Part shown: positions 52,926 through 62,762 of the stretch, piece by piece | How the letters are laid out: each line of letters starts with the position of its first letter | How positions within the stretch are numbered: the stretch's first letter is position 1 | Assembly: GCA_031551965.1 (NCBI GenBank) | Contig: JAVBMW010000010.1 | Span: 1-64,000, forward strand | Length of the DNA stretch: 64,000 nt | Reading direction: 5' to 3' | Source of the DNA: CALVGQ01 sp031551965 | Lineage (GTDB): Bacteria; Bacillota_I; Bacilli_A; Erysipelotrichales; Erysipelotrichaceae | Translations under genes and position numbers: made by a program | The notes under the pieces: generated by a model | What the model was told of the DNA's origin: nothing | The model's database searches: none | The model's input: the letters and a program-made list of their open reading frames with translations, nothing else

Positions 52926-55900
52926 ATGGTAATCAATTACATCAGAAATAATCAAATGTATTCAATAACTTTACCCGAAAAAGTAAAAGGACAATTTTGG
53001 ATAAAGAACTTTGAAGAATCAGCAAATTCAAAAGATCTAGTAAGTATCGAAGCAAAAGAGAATAAATGGATAATAAAGAGCAATAAGAAAGTTGTTATTC
53101 TAGATTCAAATAACAATTATGTAGAGAGTGTTATTTTGACCGACTCAAGTTTATTTAAAATGAAGTTTTTAAATAGTGAAGAAACAATGATTGTTTTAAC
53201 TGAGGCTACTTCTAAAAGTAGTCAAACTTTTAAAAAAATAGCAGTTAAACATCCAATTGAATTAACAATAGGTAGAACAACTGAAAATAGTATATGTTAT
53301 TCTAATAAATATGTATCAGCTAGCCATGCAAAACTTAGTTTTGATGGTGAAAATTGGATTGTTACTGATTTAGATAGCAGAAATGGAACTTTTGTAGGGA
53401 ATCATAAAATTAGTACAAAAGGTATTAACTATGGTGAATGTATTTATATATTAGGACTGAAAATAATAGTCGGAGATCAATTCTTTGCAATAAATAATCC
53501 ATATAATCAGGTAACAATTAATTCAAAAGTCGATCAACCTCTAGAAAAACAAACTGTGAATGTTGAAAATGATCATGAGGAAATAGAGGATAAGTATTTT
53601 TATCGGTCACCAATATTTAAAAAAGAATTAAATAAAGTGAAGATTACGATTGACCCACCACCAAGTATACAGAAAGCTGAAGAAGTTCCTCTTACGTTAA
53701 TGTTAGGACCGGCTTTAACTATGGCAGTTGCCTCTGTGAGTACAGGTTATCTTTCAGTACTCAATATTTTAAATAGAGGGGGCAAATTTGTTGAGGCGAT
53801 GCCAACTTTAATTATGAGTGGAAGCATGTTACTAGGCACATTGTTGTGGCCGTTACTTACAAAGCAAAATGAAAAAAACAAAAAACTCAAAAATGAAAAA
53901 AATCGTCAAGATAAATATTTAGCTTATATTGAATCAGTTAGAGATGAGATAAAAAAAGCATGTAAGGAACAAACAGAAATCTTAAATCAAACACTTATTA
54001 CTAGTGAAAGTTGTATAGACCGCATTGCAAATGTTGATCGAAACCTTTGGGAGCGCATTATAGGGCAAAATGATTTTTTAACTTTAAGTATTGGTAGAGG
54101 AAATATTCCTTTAAATGCGGAGATAAAAATACCGGATAAAAAGTTCTCAATGGATGATGATACGTTATTAAATGCGATGTATTCTTTAGCAAATGAACCT
54201 AAAAATTTAATTAATGTACCAATAAGTTTATCATTAATAGAAAAATACATTGTAGGGATTATTGGTAAAAGAGAAGATAGCATTTCTTTTATGAACAATT
54301 TACTTTTACAATTAGTGGCTTTGCATAGCTATGATGAACTGAAAGTAATAGTTATTTCTGATAAAGATGAATTATCAAATTGGGAATTTATGAAATGGAC
54401 TCCGCATATTTGGAACGATGAAAAAACATTTCGATATTTTGCCAATAATTTAGAAGAGGTTAAGGAACTATCGATTGCTTTGGAAAAAATCATTGAAAAC
54501 CGAAGTGAAGATTCAAGAAAAGGATATATGGAGTATTTTCCTTATTACGTTATTGTATGTGCCAACAAAGACTTGGCAGATAAATGCGAAGCTTTAGGTA
54601 AAATATTGAAATTTGAAGAAAATAGAGGATTGAGTATTATAACTTTATATGATGAAATGCAAAATTTACCTAAAGAAACTAAATGTGTAATTGAGGTATC
54701 AAATAAAGAATGTACTATTTTTGATAAAGATAGAGTATCTACAGAAAAAATGATTTTTACTTTTGAAGCGATTAATCAAAATATTATAAAGCGTGCAACT
54801 GAAACATTAGCAAACGTTCAGTTGAATTTAGCCAATCAAAAATATGCATTACCAAACATGATTACTTTCTTGGAACTATTTAATGTAGGAAAAATTGAGC
54901 ACCTCAATATTTTGTCAAGATGGAAAGAAAATAATCCAACTATGACTTTACAAGCACCTGTAGGCGTTGACAATTTTGGAGAACCATTTGTTTTAGATCT
55001 CCACGAAAAATTTCACGGGCCGCATGGCCTAATAGCAGGGATGACTGGATCGGGTAAGAGTGAGTTCATCATAACATACATCCTTTCTTTAGCAATTAAT
55101 TACCACCCCAATGAAGTAGCCTTTATATTGATTGACTATAAAGGCGGTGGATTAACTGGTGCATTTGAGGATAGTGAAAGAGGTATAAAACTTCCTCACC
55201 TTGCGGGTACAATAACAAATCTTGATGGAGCATCCGTTAAGAGATCTTTGATATCAATACAAAGTGAATTGAGAAGAAGACAAGCTATATTTAATTTTGC
55301 AAGAAAACAATCAAATGAAGGAACAATGGATATTTATAAGTACCAAAAACTTTTTAGAGAAAAAGTGGTAAATGAACCATTGCCTCACTTATTTATTATA
55401 TCAGATGAATTTGCAGAGTTAAAATCACAGCAACCTGAATTTATGGAACAATTGATTAGTGCTGCCAGAATTGGTAGGAGCTTAGGAGTACATTTGATCT
55501 TAGCTACCCAAAAACCTTCAGGAGTTGTTGATGATCAAATATGGAGTAACAGTAAATTTAAGGTATGCTTAAAAGTTCAAGAAAAAGCAGATAGTAATGA
55601 GATGATAAAACGTCCAGACGCTGCTGAACTTGTACAAACAGGAAGATTCTATCTACAAGTTGGATACAATGAATTTTTTGCACTAGGACAATCGGCATGG
55701 TGTGGAGCAGAGTATATTCCAACAGAGGATGTTGAGAAGATTGTCGATTCTAATGTTCAGTTAGTAGACAATATAGGTAGAGTGATTAAAGAAGCAAAAT
55801 CAGATAAGAAAAAGGATAAAAATGAAAAAACAAAACAAATCGTCTCAATTATGAAATATTTATCGGATTTGGCTGTTGAAGAAAATATATCGGTAAGACC

Positions 55901-57515
55901 ATTATGGCTTGAACCGATTCCAGCACTAATTTTTGTAGACGAAATAGAAGAAAAATATAATTATAAACCATCACAAATGATAATTGATCCAATTATTGGA
56001 GAATATGATGATCCGTTTAATCAATGTCAACATGTATTAAAACTGGATTTATCAAATGATGGAAACTGCATTATTTATGGTTCGACAGGCAATGGGAAGA
56101 CAACATTTTTGACAACATTAGTTTATTCCATGATAAGAAACCACGATGCTGACACATTGAATATTTATATTTTGGATTTTGGAGCTGAAACTCTTAAATC
56201 ATTCGAAAAGGCACCACAGGTTGGTGGTGTGTTAACTTCATCTCAGTCTGAGAGAATTAATAATTTATTTAAAATGTTACAGCAAGAGTTAGACAGAAGA
56301 AAAAATTTATTTTCTGATTTTGGTGGAGATTTGTTGTCATATTGTAATGCAACTGGAAAAAATGAGCCAAATATTGTAGTAATTTTAAATAATTATGCAG
56401 GATTTATAGAACAATTTGAAGATTTAGAAGATATGTTTGGATTGTTAACTAGAGATGGAACAAAATACGGAATTTATTTTGTAGTCAGTGCTGCAAGCGC
56501 AAGCACAATTCGTTATAGGATTGTAGGAAATTTTAATCAATTATTGACACTACAACTTAATGATGAAAGCGATTATTCATCCATTGTTGGGAAAACAGAA
56601 GGTTTAATTCCAACAAATTACAAAGGTAGAGGACTAGTGCCGATTGATAGAGTATACGAATTTCAAACAGCTCATTGTTCAAATGTATCGGATCAATATA
56701 GCTATGTAAGAGAATATTGTGCCAAGTTAGTTAAAGAGTCAAAGGTGTTCGCAAAGCCGATTCCAATCCTTCCAAAGTATGTAAATATAGAGTCTTTGGA
56801 ACTAAGAAATATAAGTTTTAGAAATGTTCCGATTGGTATAAATAAAAAATCATTAACAAACCAATATGTTAACTTAGATAATAAATACATTTATCCAGTC
56901 GTTGCAAAAGAAATTTATAGTTTACAGTATTTTGCACAAGGTTTAGCTGAAGTTTTAGCGGAGACATCCAATGAAGTTATTGTTTTAGATGAATCAAAAT
57001 TGTTCATTGAAGATTTGAACAAAAAGTATCGATATTATTCAGATAAATTTGATGAAATTATTATTGATTTGTTTGATGAAGTTTTGAAAAGAAATCATGC
57101 ATATGTTGATGCAGGTCATGATTTTAGTGTTTTCGATAATTTTGATGAAAAAGCAGTTATTATTGTTTGTCCAAATAAAACAATAGAAAAGTTAAGTGAA
57201 GATTCAAAGGATAAATTAAAAGCAGTGCTAGATAATGGAACCTCATATTACAAAGTTAAATTCATATTGGTTGAGTCATCTAACCAATTCAGTAGTCTCA
57301 AGTTTAATAGCTGGTTTGATAAACATGTTACGGGTAAAGATGGAATTTGGTTATCTAATGGGTTCGCTGAGCAATTTAATTTAACACCAAATACTACAAC
57401 TCCAGATTTGTATAAGGAAGTAGAACCTGGTTTCGGTTATGTATTAAATCGTGGAAAAGTTTCGCTTCTTAAAATGCTCACAACAAAGTTACAGGAGAAT
57501 GATGATTATGAATAA
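52926..57515 (+). CDS. essC: EssC-type FtsK/SpoIIIE ATPase of type VII secretion, with FHA domain
   Basis: 1,529 residues, the size of EssC. An N-terminal FHA domain (about 108-180: LTIGRTTEN, YVSASHAKLSF, LDSRNGTFVGN), two membrane helices (about 253-280 and 293-313), then three ATPase modules. The first (D1) has Walker A GMTGSGKS (near 708) and Walker B LFIISDEFAEL; D2 has GSTGNGKT (near 1051) but NNY instead of the acidic Walker B pair; D3 lacks Walker A. It is the motor and channel of the system, recruiting WXG100 substrates. A good FHA pocket (Gly-Arg, Ser-x-x-His, Asn-Gly) suggests binding to phospho-Thr. It overlaps the yukD gene by 8 bases. Confidence 0.92.
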   Translation: MVINYIRNNQMYSITLPEKVKGQFWIKNFEESANSKDLVSIEAKENKWIIKSNKKVVILDSNNNYVESVILTDSSLFKMKFLNSEETMIVLTEATSKSSQTFKKIAVKHPIELTIGRTTENSICYSNKYVSASHAKLSFDGENWIVTDLDSRNGTFVGNHKISTKGINYGECIYILGLKIIVGDQFFAINNPYNQVTINSKVDQPLEKQTVNVENDHEEIEDKYFYRSPIFKKELNKVKITIDPPPSIQKAEEVPLTLMLGPALTMAVASVSTGYLSVLNILNRGGKFVEAMPTLIMSGSMLLGTLLWPLLTKQNEKNKKLKNEKNRQDKYLAYIESVRDEIKKACKEQTEILNQTLITSESCIDRIANVDRNLWERIIGQNDFLTLSIGRGNIPLNAEIKIPDKKFSMDDDTLLNAMYSLANEPKNLINVPISLSLIEKYIVGIIGKREDSISFMNNLLLQLVALHSYDELKVIVISDKDELSNWEFMKWTPHIWNDEKTFRYFANNLEEVKELSIALEKIIENRSEDSRKGYMEYFPYYVIVCANKDLADKCEALGKILKFEENRGLSIITLYDEMQNLPKETKCVIEVSNKECTIFDKDRVSTEKMIFTFEAINQNIIKRATETLANVQLNLANQKYALPNMITFLELFNVGKIEHLNILSRWKENNPTMTLQAPVGVDNFGEPFVLDLHEKFHGPHGLIAGMTGSGKSEFIITYILSLAINYHPNEVAFILIDYKGGGLTGAFEDSERGIKLPHLAGTITNLDGASVKRSLISIQSELRRRQAIFNFARKQSNEGTMDIYKYQKLFREKVVNEPLPHLFIISDEFAELKSQQPEFMEQLISAARIGRSLGVHLILATQKPSGVVDDQIWSNSKFKVCLKVQEKADSNEMIKRPDAAELVQTGRFYLQVGYNEFFALGQSAWCGAEYIPTEDVEKIVDSNVQLVDNIGRVIKEAKSDKKKDKNEKTKQIVSIMKYLSDLAVEENISVRPLWLEPIPALIFVDEIEEKYNYKPSQMIIDPIIGEYDDPFNQCQHVLKLDLSNDGNCIIYGSTGNGKTTFLTTLVYSMIRNHDADTLNIYILDFGAETLKSFEKAPQVGGVLTSSQSERINNLFKMLQQELDRRKNLFSDFGGDLLSYCNATGKNEPNIVVILNNYAGFIEQFEDLEDMFGLLTRDGTKYGIYFVVSAASASTIRYRIVGNFNQLLTLQLNDESDYSSIVGKTEGLIPTNYKGRGLVPIDRVYEFQTAHCSNVSDQYSYVREYCAKLVKESKVFAKPIPILPKYVNIESLELRNISFRNVPIGINKKSLTNQYVNLDNKYIYPVVAKEIYSLQYFAQGLAEVLAETSNEVIVLDESKLFIEDLNKKYRYYSDKFDEIIIDLFDEVLKRNHAYVDAGHDFSVFDNFDEKAVIIVCPNKTIEKLSEDSKDKLKAVLDNGTSYYKVKFILVESSNQFSSLKFNSWFDKHVTGKDGIWLSNGFAEQFNLTPNTTTPDLYKEVEPGFGYVLNRGKVSLLKMLTTKLQENDDYE

Positions 57516-57759
57516 AGTGCTAATCGAAATAACTATACCTGCCGCTGGTAAAGTTTGTGACTTTTGGATTCCTAGACACTTACATTTGTCTGAAGCATTG
57601 AAACTAATTAGTAAAATTGCTAATGAAACATGTGACGGATTGTTTATTGCAGATGATTCGACACTAATTTGTAACAAAGAAGATGGAAAGATTTTAAATC
57701 TTAACCACAGTATTTACGAACTTGGTTTAAAGAATGGTTCAAAACTTATTTTAATTTAA
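57508..57759 (+). CDS. YukD/EsaB-like ubiquitin-fold protein
   Basis: 83 residues with a ubiquitin-like beta-grasp: IEITIPAAGKVCDFWIPRHL, ALKLISKIANE and GLKNGSKLILI at the C terminus, as in YukD/EsaB of T7SSb. It lacks the C-terminal Gly-Gly and is not thought to be conjugated; it supports secretion. ATG 57508 is chosen because AGGAGAATG lies directly before it, overlapping the essC end. Confidence 0.85.
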   Translation: MNKVLIEITIPAAGKVCDFWIPRHLHLSEALKLISKIANETCDGLFIADDSTLICNKEDGKILNLNHSIYELGLKNGSKLILI

Positions 57760-57831
57760 TATTAATCATTTGATTTTAACTGATTTGTCAGTTGATTTGA
57801 ATGTTAATAAGAGAAGAAAGGAGGTAAATAT

Positions 57832-58134
57832 ATGGCTGAAACTATTATCGTATCCCCTCAGGTGTTAAGAACAGCTGCATCAAAAATTGAATCATTAGCC
57901 AATGAATACATGACTAATTACAATCAACTTTATGTTGAAATGGATTCAATGAATAGTACTTGGGCTGATAAAGCTAATGTAGCATTTATTACCCAAATCG
58001 ATGGATTTAAAGATGATTTCAAAAAAATGTATCAACAAATGATGGCTTATGCAGAGTACTTAAGAAAATCTGCAGAAACTTATGACAAAACTCAAGAAGA
58101 AATTATTCAGGCAGCTAAAAAATTAGCTAACTAA
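57832..58134 (+). CDS. WXG100-family protein with W-A-D motif
   Basis: 100 residues, a helical hairpin. The turn motif is NSTWADKANVAF (near 42-53): Trp-Ala-Asp in place of Trp-x-Gly. AAGGAGG precedes the ATG. WXG100 proteins are dimeric substrates of the secretion ATPase. The C-terminal YDKTQEEIIQAAKKLAN resembles the YxxxD/E export signal followed by a hydrophobic tail. The second WXG100 gene follows after 15 bases. Confidence 0.85.
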   Translation: MAETIIVSPQVLRTAASKIESLANEYMTNYNQLYVEMDSMNSTWADKANVAFITQIDGFKDDFKKMYQQMMAYAEYLRKSAETYDKTQEEIIQAAKKLAN

Positions 58135-58149
58135 GAAAGGAGAAAATTT

Positions 58150-58458
58150 ATGCCGGTAAATGAAGGAATTCAAATATCCACGCAAGTATTGTTGGATACA
58201 TCCGAAAAAGTACGTTCTATAAACAGAACATTAGATTTAAGATTGGCAGATATCAATAAAGCAATGAATGATATTGAAGTTCAACACAACAGTTCATCAG
58301 GTAGAGAAATTCGTTCAAACATGAATGCAATGAAACCTCGCTTTGATCAATACAACGGAGTAGTTGAATCATATTGTAAATTTTTAGTTGATACAGCACA
58401 AAAAGTTGAATCAGTTGAACAAACTTTAACAACAAACGCATCCCAATTTAAGCAATAA
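58150..58458 (+). CDS. Divergent WXG100-like protein without Trp
   Basis: 102 residues, predicted helix-turn-helix hairpin. The turn reads VQHNSSSGREIRSNM (near 48-62); the WxG Trp is missing while Gly is retained. The family call rests on size, helical pattern, tight spacing to the canonical-size WXG100 gene and operon context. It could form the second subunit of a heterodimer, like EsxB with EsxA. AAAGGAG precedes the ATG; a terminator follows. Confidence 0.7.
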   Translation: MPVNEGIQISTQVLLDTSEKVRSINRTLDLRLADINKAMNDIEVQHNSSSGREIRSNMNAMKPRFDQYNGVVESYCKFLVDTAQKVESVEQTLTTNASQFKQ

Positions 58459-58464
58459 AGTTTA

Positions 58465-58495
58465 TTGGGCGATGCTCAAATCATCGCCCAATTTT
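58465..58495 (+). terminator. Terminator or attenuator after the WXG100 pair
   Basis: TTGGGCGATG (58465-58474) pairs perfectly with CATCGCCCAA (58482-58491), followed by TTTT. The short T run suggests partial termination, which would raise WXG100 levels over the downstream genes. Confidence 0.75.
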
Positions 58496-58520
58496 AAGAA
58501 AGAAATGACGGGGATTAAAT

Positions 58521-60839
58521 ATGAAGAAAATAATAAAGCTTATTTTAAGTTTAACAATCCTTCTAGGTATAGCTTCGCCACTTACTGGTTGTAGTAAAGA
58601 AAGTGAAGAAACTATAATCACTAACGGACAATGGTTACAAGTATTAACGAATGAATTTGGAATGTTTTCTTATCAATCTGACGAACCTTATATTAAGACA
58701 ATAAATAATTCAAATGAATATTTTGATGCAGTACAAATCGCATATGAATGGGGAGTAATTGATGGATCAGAACTTGTTTTAAGTGATCCAGCAACGAAAG
58801 GATTCATTGCACAAACACTAGTAAAAACAGTTGGTTTTTATGATGTTGAAAATAAAACTATGGATGAAATTGTTCAATTTGCCCTTGATAACAAATATGT
58901 TTCCTTTGAAGATAAAGGCAAATTTGATTATAAAAGAAATGTTACTCAACAAGAAGCTTTAGATTCATTAGAGTTTTCTAAAATGATTTGGATAAATAGA
59001 CCTGTTCCAGAAAATAAAGAAGATGTGGAATATGCAGATAATGTTACAGATATGAATAAGTTGGGTTTGTTTGCTAGTGATATAGAGTATAACAGTGAAA
59101 CTAATCAAGTTAAACTTCCTGCAAAATATGCTGAAGATATTGAAGAAGGCAGTATTTATATTATCCCAAATAATAATGGTTTAGGACGCATTGCTTTGAA
59201 AGCAGATCAAATTGAGATTATAGATGATTATGTCATTATCACAAATAAAGCTGCAACTTTTGAAGAAGTTGTTGAAGAGTTGGATATCAGCGGAAGAATA
59301 GTTGCGAATTTTGATGAATCACCAATTATTGATGGTCTTGGAAATGTAACAAAACCATCTGGTAGTATTGAGGGTACGGTAGCAACAACTAATCTAAATA
59401 TTAATAATTTAGGTTCAAATTCAGAAAACGTTGATTTTGAACAGTTAGCATCTGGGAAAGGAAGTTCTTTTAGCTTCAAAACGGATGGTTTAGAAATTAA
59501 AGGTAATGCTTCAGGAAGTAGTATTTCATTTTCTATTAAGGGAGATAGTAAGCTATCTGGCGGTGGTCAAGTACATGTAGAAAAAGAGTATGCTATTGAG
59601 AATATAAGTGTAGATTATGATTGTGATGCATATGTACATTGGGATTGGTTCAATTCTGAAGTTAGAGTTAATAATGCTTATATAAAAGCAAATTATAAAA
59701 TCGTAGATCGAACTTATTTAAGCTATACTCACGAAATAGAAGGTCATTTTGCACCCAAATATTCCAATGGTAATGGTAAATTTCCATCCAATTTAAGCAG
59801 AGCTATTTTGAAAGATGCTGATGCAAAAGGTGCTAAAACGATTAAAATTGCTACTGTTCCAATGCTTAATGCATATGCGATACGAGTCGATTTGGAAGTA
59901 AAGGTAAAAATATACTTTAATGGTGAAATTGAATTGATTGTTACAACAAATAATACATCCGGAATGGAGTATAAAGGTGGCAATAATTTAAGGTTTATAC
60001 AAGAAAGTCAAAAGGAAACTAATTTAAATATTAAGGCAAACATAGAAGCTACTTTATATGCCGGATTCGTTCTTAAGTTTTTGACATACGACATTGCAGG
60101 GGTTGGGGCTGAAGTGGGTTTAGGTGTTGAAGTTAGTAATACTGTCAATTTAGTAAGTAGTAAAAATGTTTTAACAGATAGAATTATTGTAGGTGGAAAT
60201 AGTAAAGTCGTTGATTCTTATATGGACCAACTTAGTGGCATGAGTTATATAAATAAAAAAGAAGAAACTGATCAATTACATACTGAAATATGTTTGGATT
60301 TTAGGACGTACTTTATATATAAAACGTTAATAGATACTAATACTGTTATTGGAAAATTTTACGCAAAAAAAGATATCCAGACAGAATTTGTTTTATTTGA
60401 TAAAGATAATAATACGATAGATTTATTAAGTTTTCATATGGAAGATGGCAATAGGGTAGGGCAGTGTACAAGAAAATATGATATCGAAGATGATGAGCTT
60501 AGCGAAGAACTAGAAGATGAAAACAGCACTATTAATAATCAAGTTGGCAGTGAATATATCGATATTGATACATATTTTGTAAATCTATTAGTCAATGAAA
60601 TAACACGAATCAAAGTTACAAGTATTCCTTTTGGATATGAATCTCAAGACCTTGTTTTTGGTTCAGAAGATTCAAGTATTGCAACTATTGATGCAAACGG
60701 AAATATTACCGGCATTAGTGAAGGAACTACAACTGTTTTTGCAATGACAAAAGATGGAAATATACGAGTGAATTGTAGTGTGGTTGTTTCTTCAATTACA
60801 CAACCTGATTTTACTCCATTAGATATAAAAGGGCTTTAG
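58521..60839 (+). CDS. Large lipoprotein with C-terminal Big2 domain
   Basis: 772 residues. The signal peptide ends at lipobox LTGC (Cys24), so it is lipid-anchored outside the cell. The N-terminal 160 residues are helical with an SLH-like arrangement (FDAVQIAYEWGVIDGSE). A long beta-rich central part follows (about 230-600). At the C terminus (about 695-765) is a Big2 Ig-like domain: VNEITRIKVTSIPFG, GSEDSSIATIDANGNITGIS, GTTTVFAMTKDG. It lies inside the secretion operon, so it may be an external component or cargo receptor (inference). I do not recognise the central part. Confidence 0.7.
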   Translation: MKKIIKLILSLTILLGIASPLTGCSKESEETIITNGQWLQVLTNEFGMFSYQSDEPYIKTINNSNEYFDAVQIAYEWGVIDGSELVLSDPATKGFIAQTLVKTVGFYDVENKTMDEIVQFALDNKYVSFEDKGKFDYKRNVTQQEALDSLEFSKMIWINRPVPENKEDVEYADNVTDMNKLGLFASDIEYNSETNQVKLPAKYAEDIEEGSIYIIPNNNGLGRIALKADQIEIIDDYVIITNKAATFEEVVEELDISGRIVANFDESPIIDGLGNVTKPSGSIEGTVATTNLNINNLGSNSENVDFEQLASGKGSSFSFKTDGLEIKGNASGSSISFSIKGDSKLSGGGQVHVEKEYAIENISVDYDCDAYVHWDWFNSEVRVNNAYIKANYKIVDRTYLSYTHEIEGHFAPKYSNGNGKFPSNLSRAILKDADAKGAKTIKIATVPMLNAYAIRVDLEVKVKIYFNGEIELIVTTNNTSGMEYKGGNNLRFIQESQKETNLNIKANIEATLYAGFVLKFLTYDIAGVGAEVGLGVEVSNTVNLVSSKNVLTDRIIVGGNSKVVDSYMDQLSGMSYINKKEETDQLHTEICLDFRTYFIYKTLIDTNTVIGKFYAKKDIQTEFVLFDKDNNTIDLLSFHMEDGNRVGQCTRKYDIEDDELSEELEDENSTINNQVGSEYIDIDTYFVNLLVNEITRIKVTSIPFGYESQDLVFGSEDSSIATIDANGNITGISEGTTTVFAMTKDGNIRVNCSVVVSSITQPDFTPLDIKGL

Positions 60840-60848
60840 TATTGAAGA

Positions 60849-60874
60849 GAGAAGGTCATTATCTTGACCTTCTC
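60849..60874 (+). repeat. Perfect hairpin between lipoprotein and FHA genes
   Basis: GAGAAGGTCA (60849-60858) and TGACCTTCTC (60865-60874) form a 10-bp stem with a 6-base loop, without a T tract. It may stabilise or process the mRNA rather than terminate. Confidence 0.65.
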
Positions 60875-60903
60875 AACTCACTTAAATAAAACAGAGGTGT
60901 CAT

Positions 60904-61971
60904 ATGGAAAAATTTAAAGTTATTAATAAAAAAAATCAATCATTTTTAATGTTGAAAAGTCAAAAAGGTCAACAACTCAATTATCGTGAAACGGAAGAAT
61001 TAAGAAATGGTAAAATTGATGGTTTATTGCCAGTTGAAGTAAAACATGGTCGAAATTCTTTTAAACTTACTTATAATACAACAGGACTAATTAACTTTAG
61101 TCAATATTTGCAAGGTCCAACTGATAAAGAGTCTTTTTCGTTGATGATTAAAAATATATATGAACAGTTTAAAATGATGGAAGCTGGAGCATTTTATTGT
61201 AGAAATCTAATACTAGATTTTAAATATATTTACATTAATCCAATAAAAAAGAAATTTTATTTTATATATATTCCTATTGAATTTTATAACAACTTAATTC
61301 CATTAAAAGATTTTTATTTAGAAATCGCGACTAAATCAAAATTTCTTCCAGATGAAGACACAACATATATTAGTGAATTTATAAGCATTTTTAACTCTAA
61401 AAAGAATTTCTCAGATTTTGAATTAGCAGAATATATTAAAAAAATATCTTCAAATGAAGAATACACAGAAAATAAGACTTGTATTTATTGTGGTAAAAAG
61501 AATTTGGTCAGTGCTACATTTTGCACGAGTTGCTCAAAATCGTTTTCAAAGATTAAGTCAGATATCAATACAGTCTATCAGCCACAGGATAGAATGCAGA
61601 GTTATCCTGAGACTAGTGAGACATCAGTATTAGGAAATAATAGTGAAACCACGGTCTTAGGAAGTGGAGAACTCACAAATTATCCTAAGTTGATTAGAGT
61701 TAAAACAAAAGAATCAATCGAAGTGAATACATCTGTTTTTAGGCTAGGGCGTGAAAGAAGTGTATGTAATTATACTATTTCAGATAACACTGCTATAAGT
61801 AGAAGTCATGCAGACATTGTTTTAAAAAATGGAAACTATTATATAGTAGATCATAATTCCGCAAACAAAACATACTTAAATGGAAAAATGTTAAATGCAG
61901 AAACAGATTATGAGTTACAAAATGAAGCGAAAATAAAATTAGCTAACGAAGAATTTTTATTTAAAAAATAG
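60904..61971 (+). CDS. DUF6382-like, zinc-ribbon and FHA protein
   Basis: 355 residues. The N-terminal 160 residues resemble the DUF6382 region found in such loci. A zinc ribbon follows (CIYCGKK and CTSC, about 193-215), then a Thr/Ser-rich linker (220-260) with two Glu-Thr-x-Val-Leu-Gly repeats (ETSVLGN, ETTVLGS), and a C-terminal FHA domain (265-350: FRLGRERSVCNY, AISRSHADIVL, NSANKTYLNG). The linker threonines are possible kinase targets for the FHA domains. It occupies the place where EssB/YukC would be expected, but no membrane helix is seen. Confidence 0.75.
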   Translation: MEKFKVINKKNQSFLMLKSQKGQQLNYRETEELRNGKIDGLLPVEVKHGRNSFKLTYNTTGLINFSQYLQGPTDKESFSLMIKNIYEQFKMMEAGAFYCRNLILDFKYIYINPIKKKFYFIYIPIEFYNNLIPLKDFYLEIATKSKFLPDEDTTYISEFISIFNSKKNFSDFELAEYIKKISSNEEYTENKTCIYCGKKNLVSATFCTSCSKSFSKIKSDINTVYQPQDRMQSYPETSETSVLGNNSETTVLGSGELTNYPKLIRVKTKESIEVNTSVFRLGRERSVCNYTISDNTAISRSHADIVLKNGNYYIVDHNSANKTYLNGKMLNAETDYELQNEAKIKLANEEFLFKK

Positions 61972-61991
61972 AAGTCTTCAAGGGAGAGAAT

Positions 61992-62753
61992 ATGTCAAAT
62001 GTGAAAATTGCGGTACATACAGATATTGGAATTAAAAAAAACGTAAATCAAGATAGCTATACTACGATGATTGCAGAAACTGAGGTTGGAACTATTGTCT
62101 TTGCACTTATTTGTGATGGGATGGGTGGTTTATCAAAAGGTGAACTAGCAAGTGCAGCAGTAGTTAAGGTATTTACGGACTGGGTTGAAAAGGAACTTTC
62201 ATCACAATTAAATGAAATTGAAGCGATCAAACTTCGTTGGAATGAACTAATACAAAATGTTAATGTGAAAATTTCTGATTATGGAAAAAGAAATCAAATT
62301 CAATTAGGGTCAACTTGTACAGCATTATTGATAGTTGAAAATAGATTTTATCTAATTGGACATGTAGGAGATTCAAGAGTTTATTTAATAAATGATGGAA
62401 TACAAGTACTAACTAGTGATCACACACTTGTTGCAAAAGAAGTGAAGAGTGGAAAACTAACTCTTGAACAGGCAGAAAATGATCCTCGTAGAAATGTATT
62501 GTTGCAATGCATTGGTGCTTCGTCAGTAGTTCAACCTGAATTCATTCAAGGCATTCCTGAGAAAAATGATTTATTTATGCTTTGTTCAGATGGATTCAGA
62601 CATGAAATAACTAGCGAAGAAATATTACATGCTTTCACATTTGAAAGATTTGTATCAGAAGAAGAAATACAAAAAAAAGCTATTGAACTAGTGGAATTAA
62701 ATAAATCAAGAAATGAAACAGACAATATCACAGTTTTACTTATAAAACTTTAG
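61992..62753 (+). CDS. PP2C-family Ser/Thr protein phosphatase
   Basis: 253 residues. Metal-binding motifs: VNQDSY near 18-23, CDGMGGLSKG near 42-51, GDSRVYL near 125 and the final DNITVLLI. It dephosphorylates Ser/Thr residues and counteracts the kinase encoded 9 bases downstream. GGGAGAG precedes the ATG. Confidence 0.9.
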   Translation: MSNVKIAVHTDIGIKKNVNQDSYTTMIAETEVGTIVFALICDGMGGLSKGELASAAVVKVFTDWVEKELSSQLNEIEAIKLRWNELIQNVNVKISDYGKRNQIQLGSTCTALLIVENRFYLIGHVGDSRVYLINDGIQVLTSDHTLVAKEVKSGKLTLEQAENDPRRNVLLQCIGASSVVQPEFIQGIPEKNDLFMLCSDGFRHEITSEEILHAFTFERFVSEEEIQKKAIELVELNKSRNETDNITVLLIKL

Positions 62754-62762
62754 GGGGAACTA

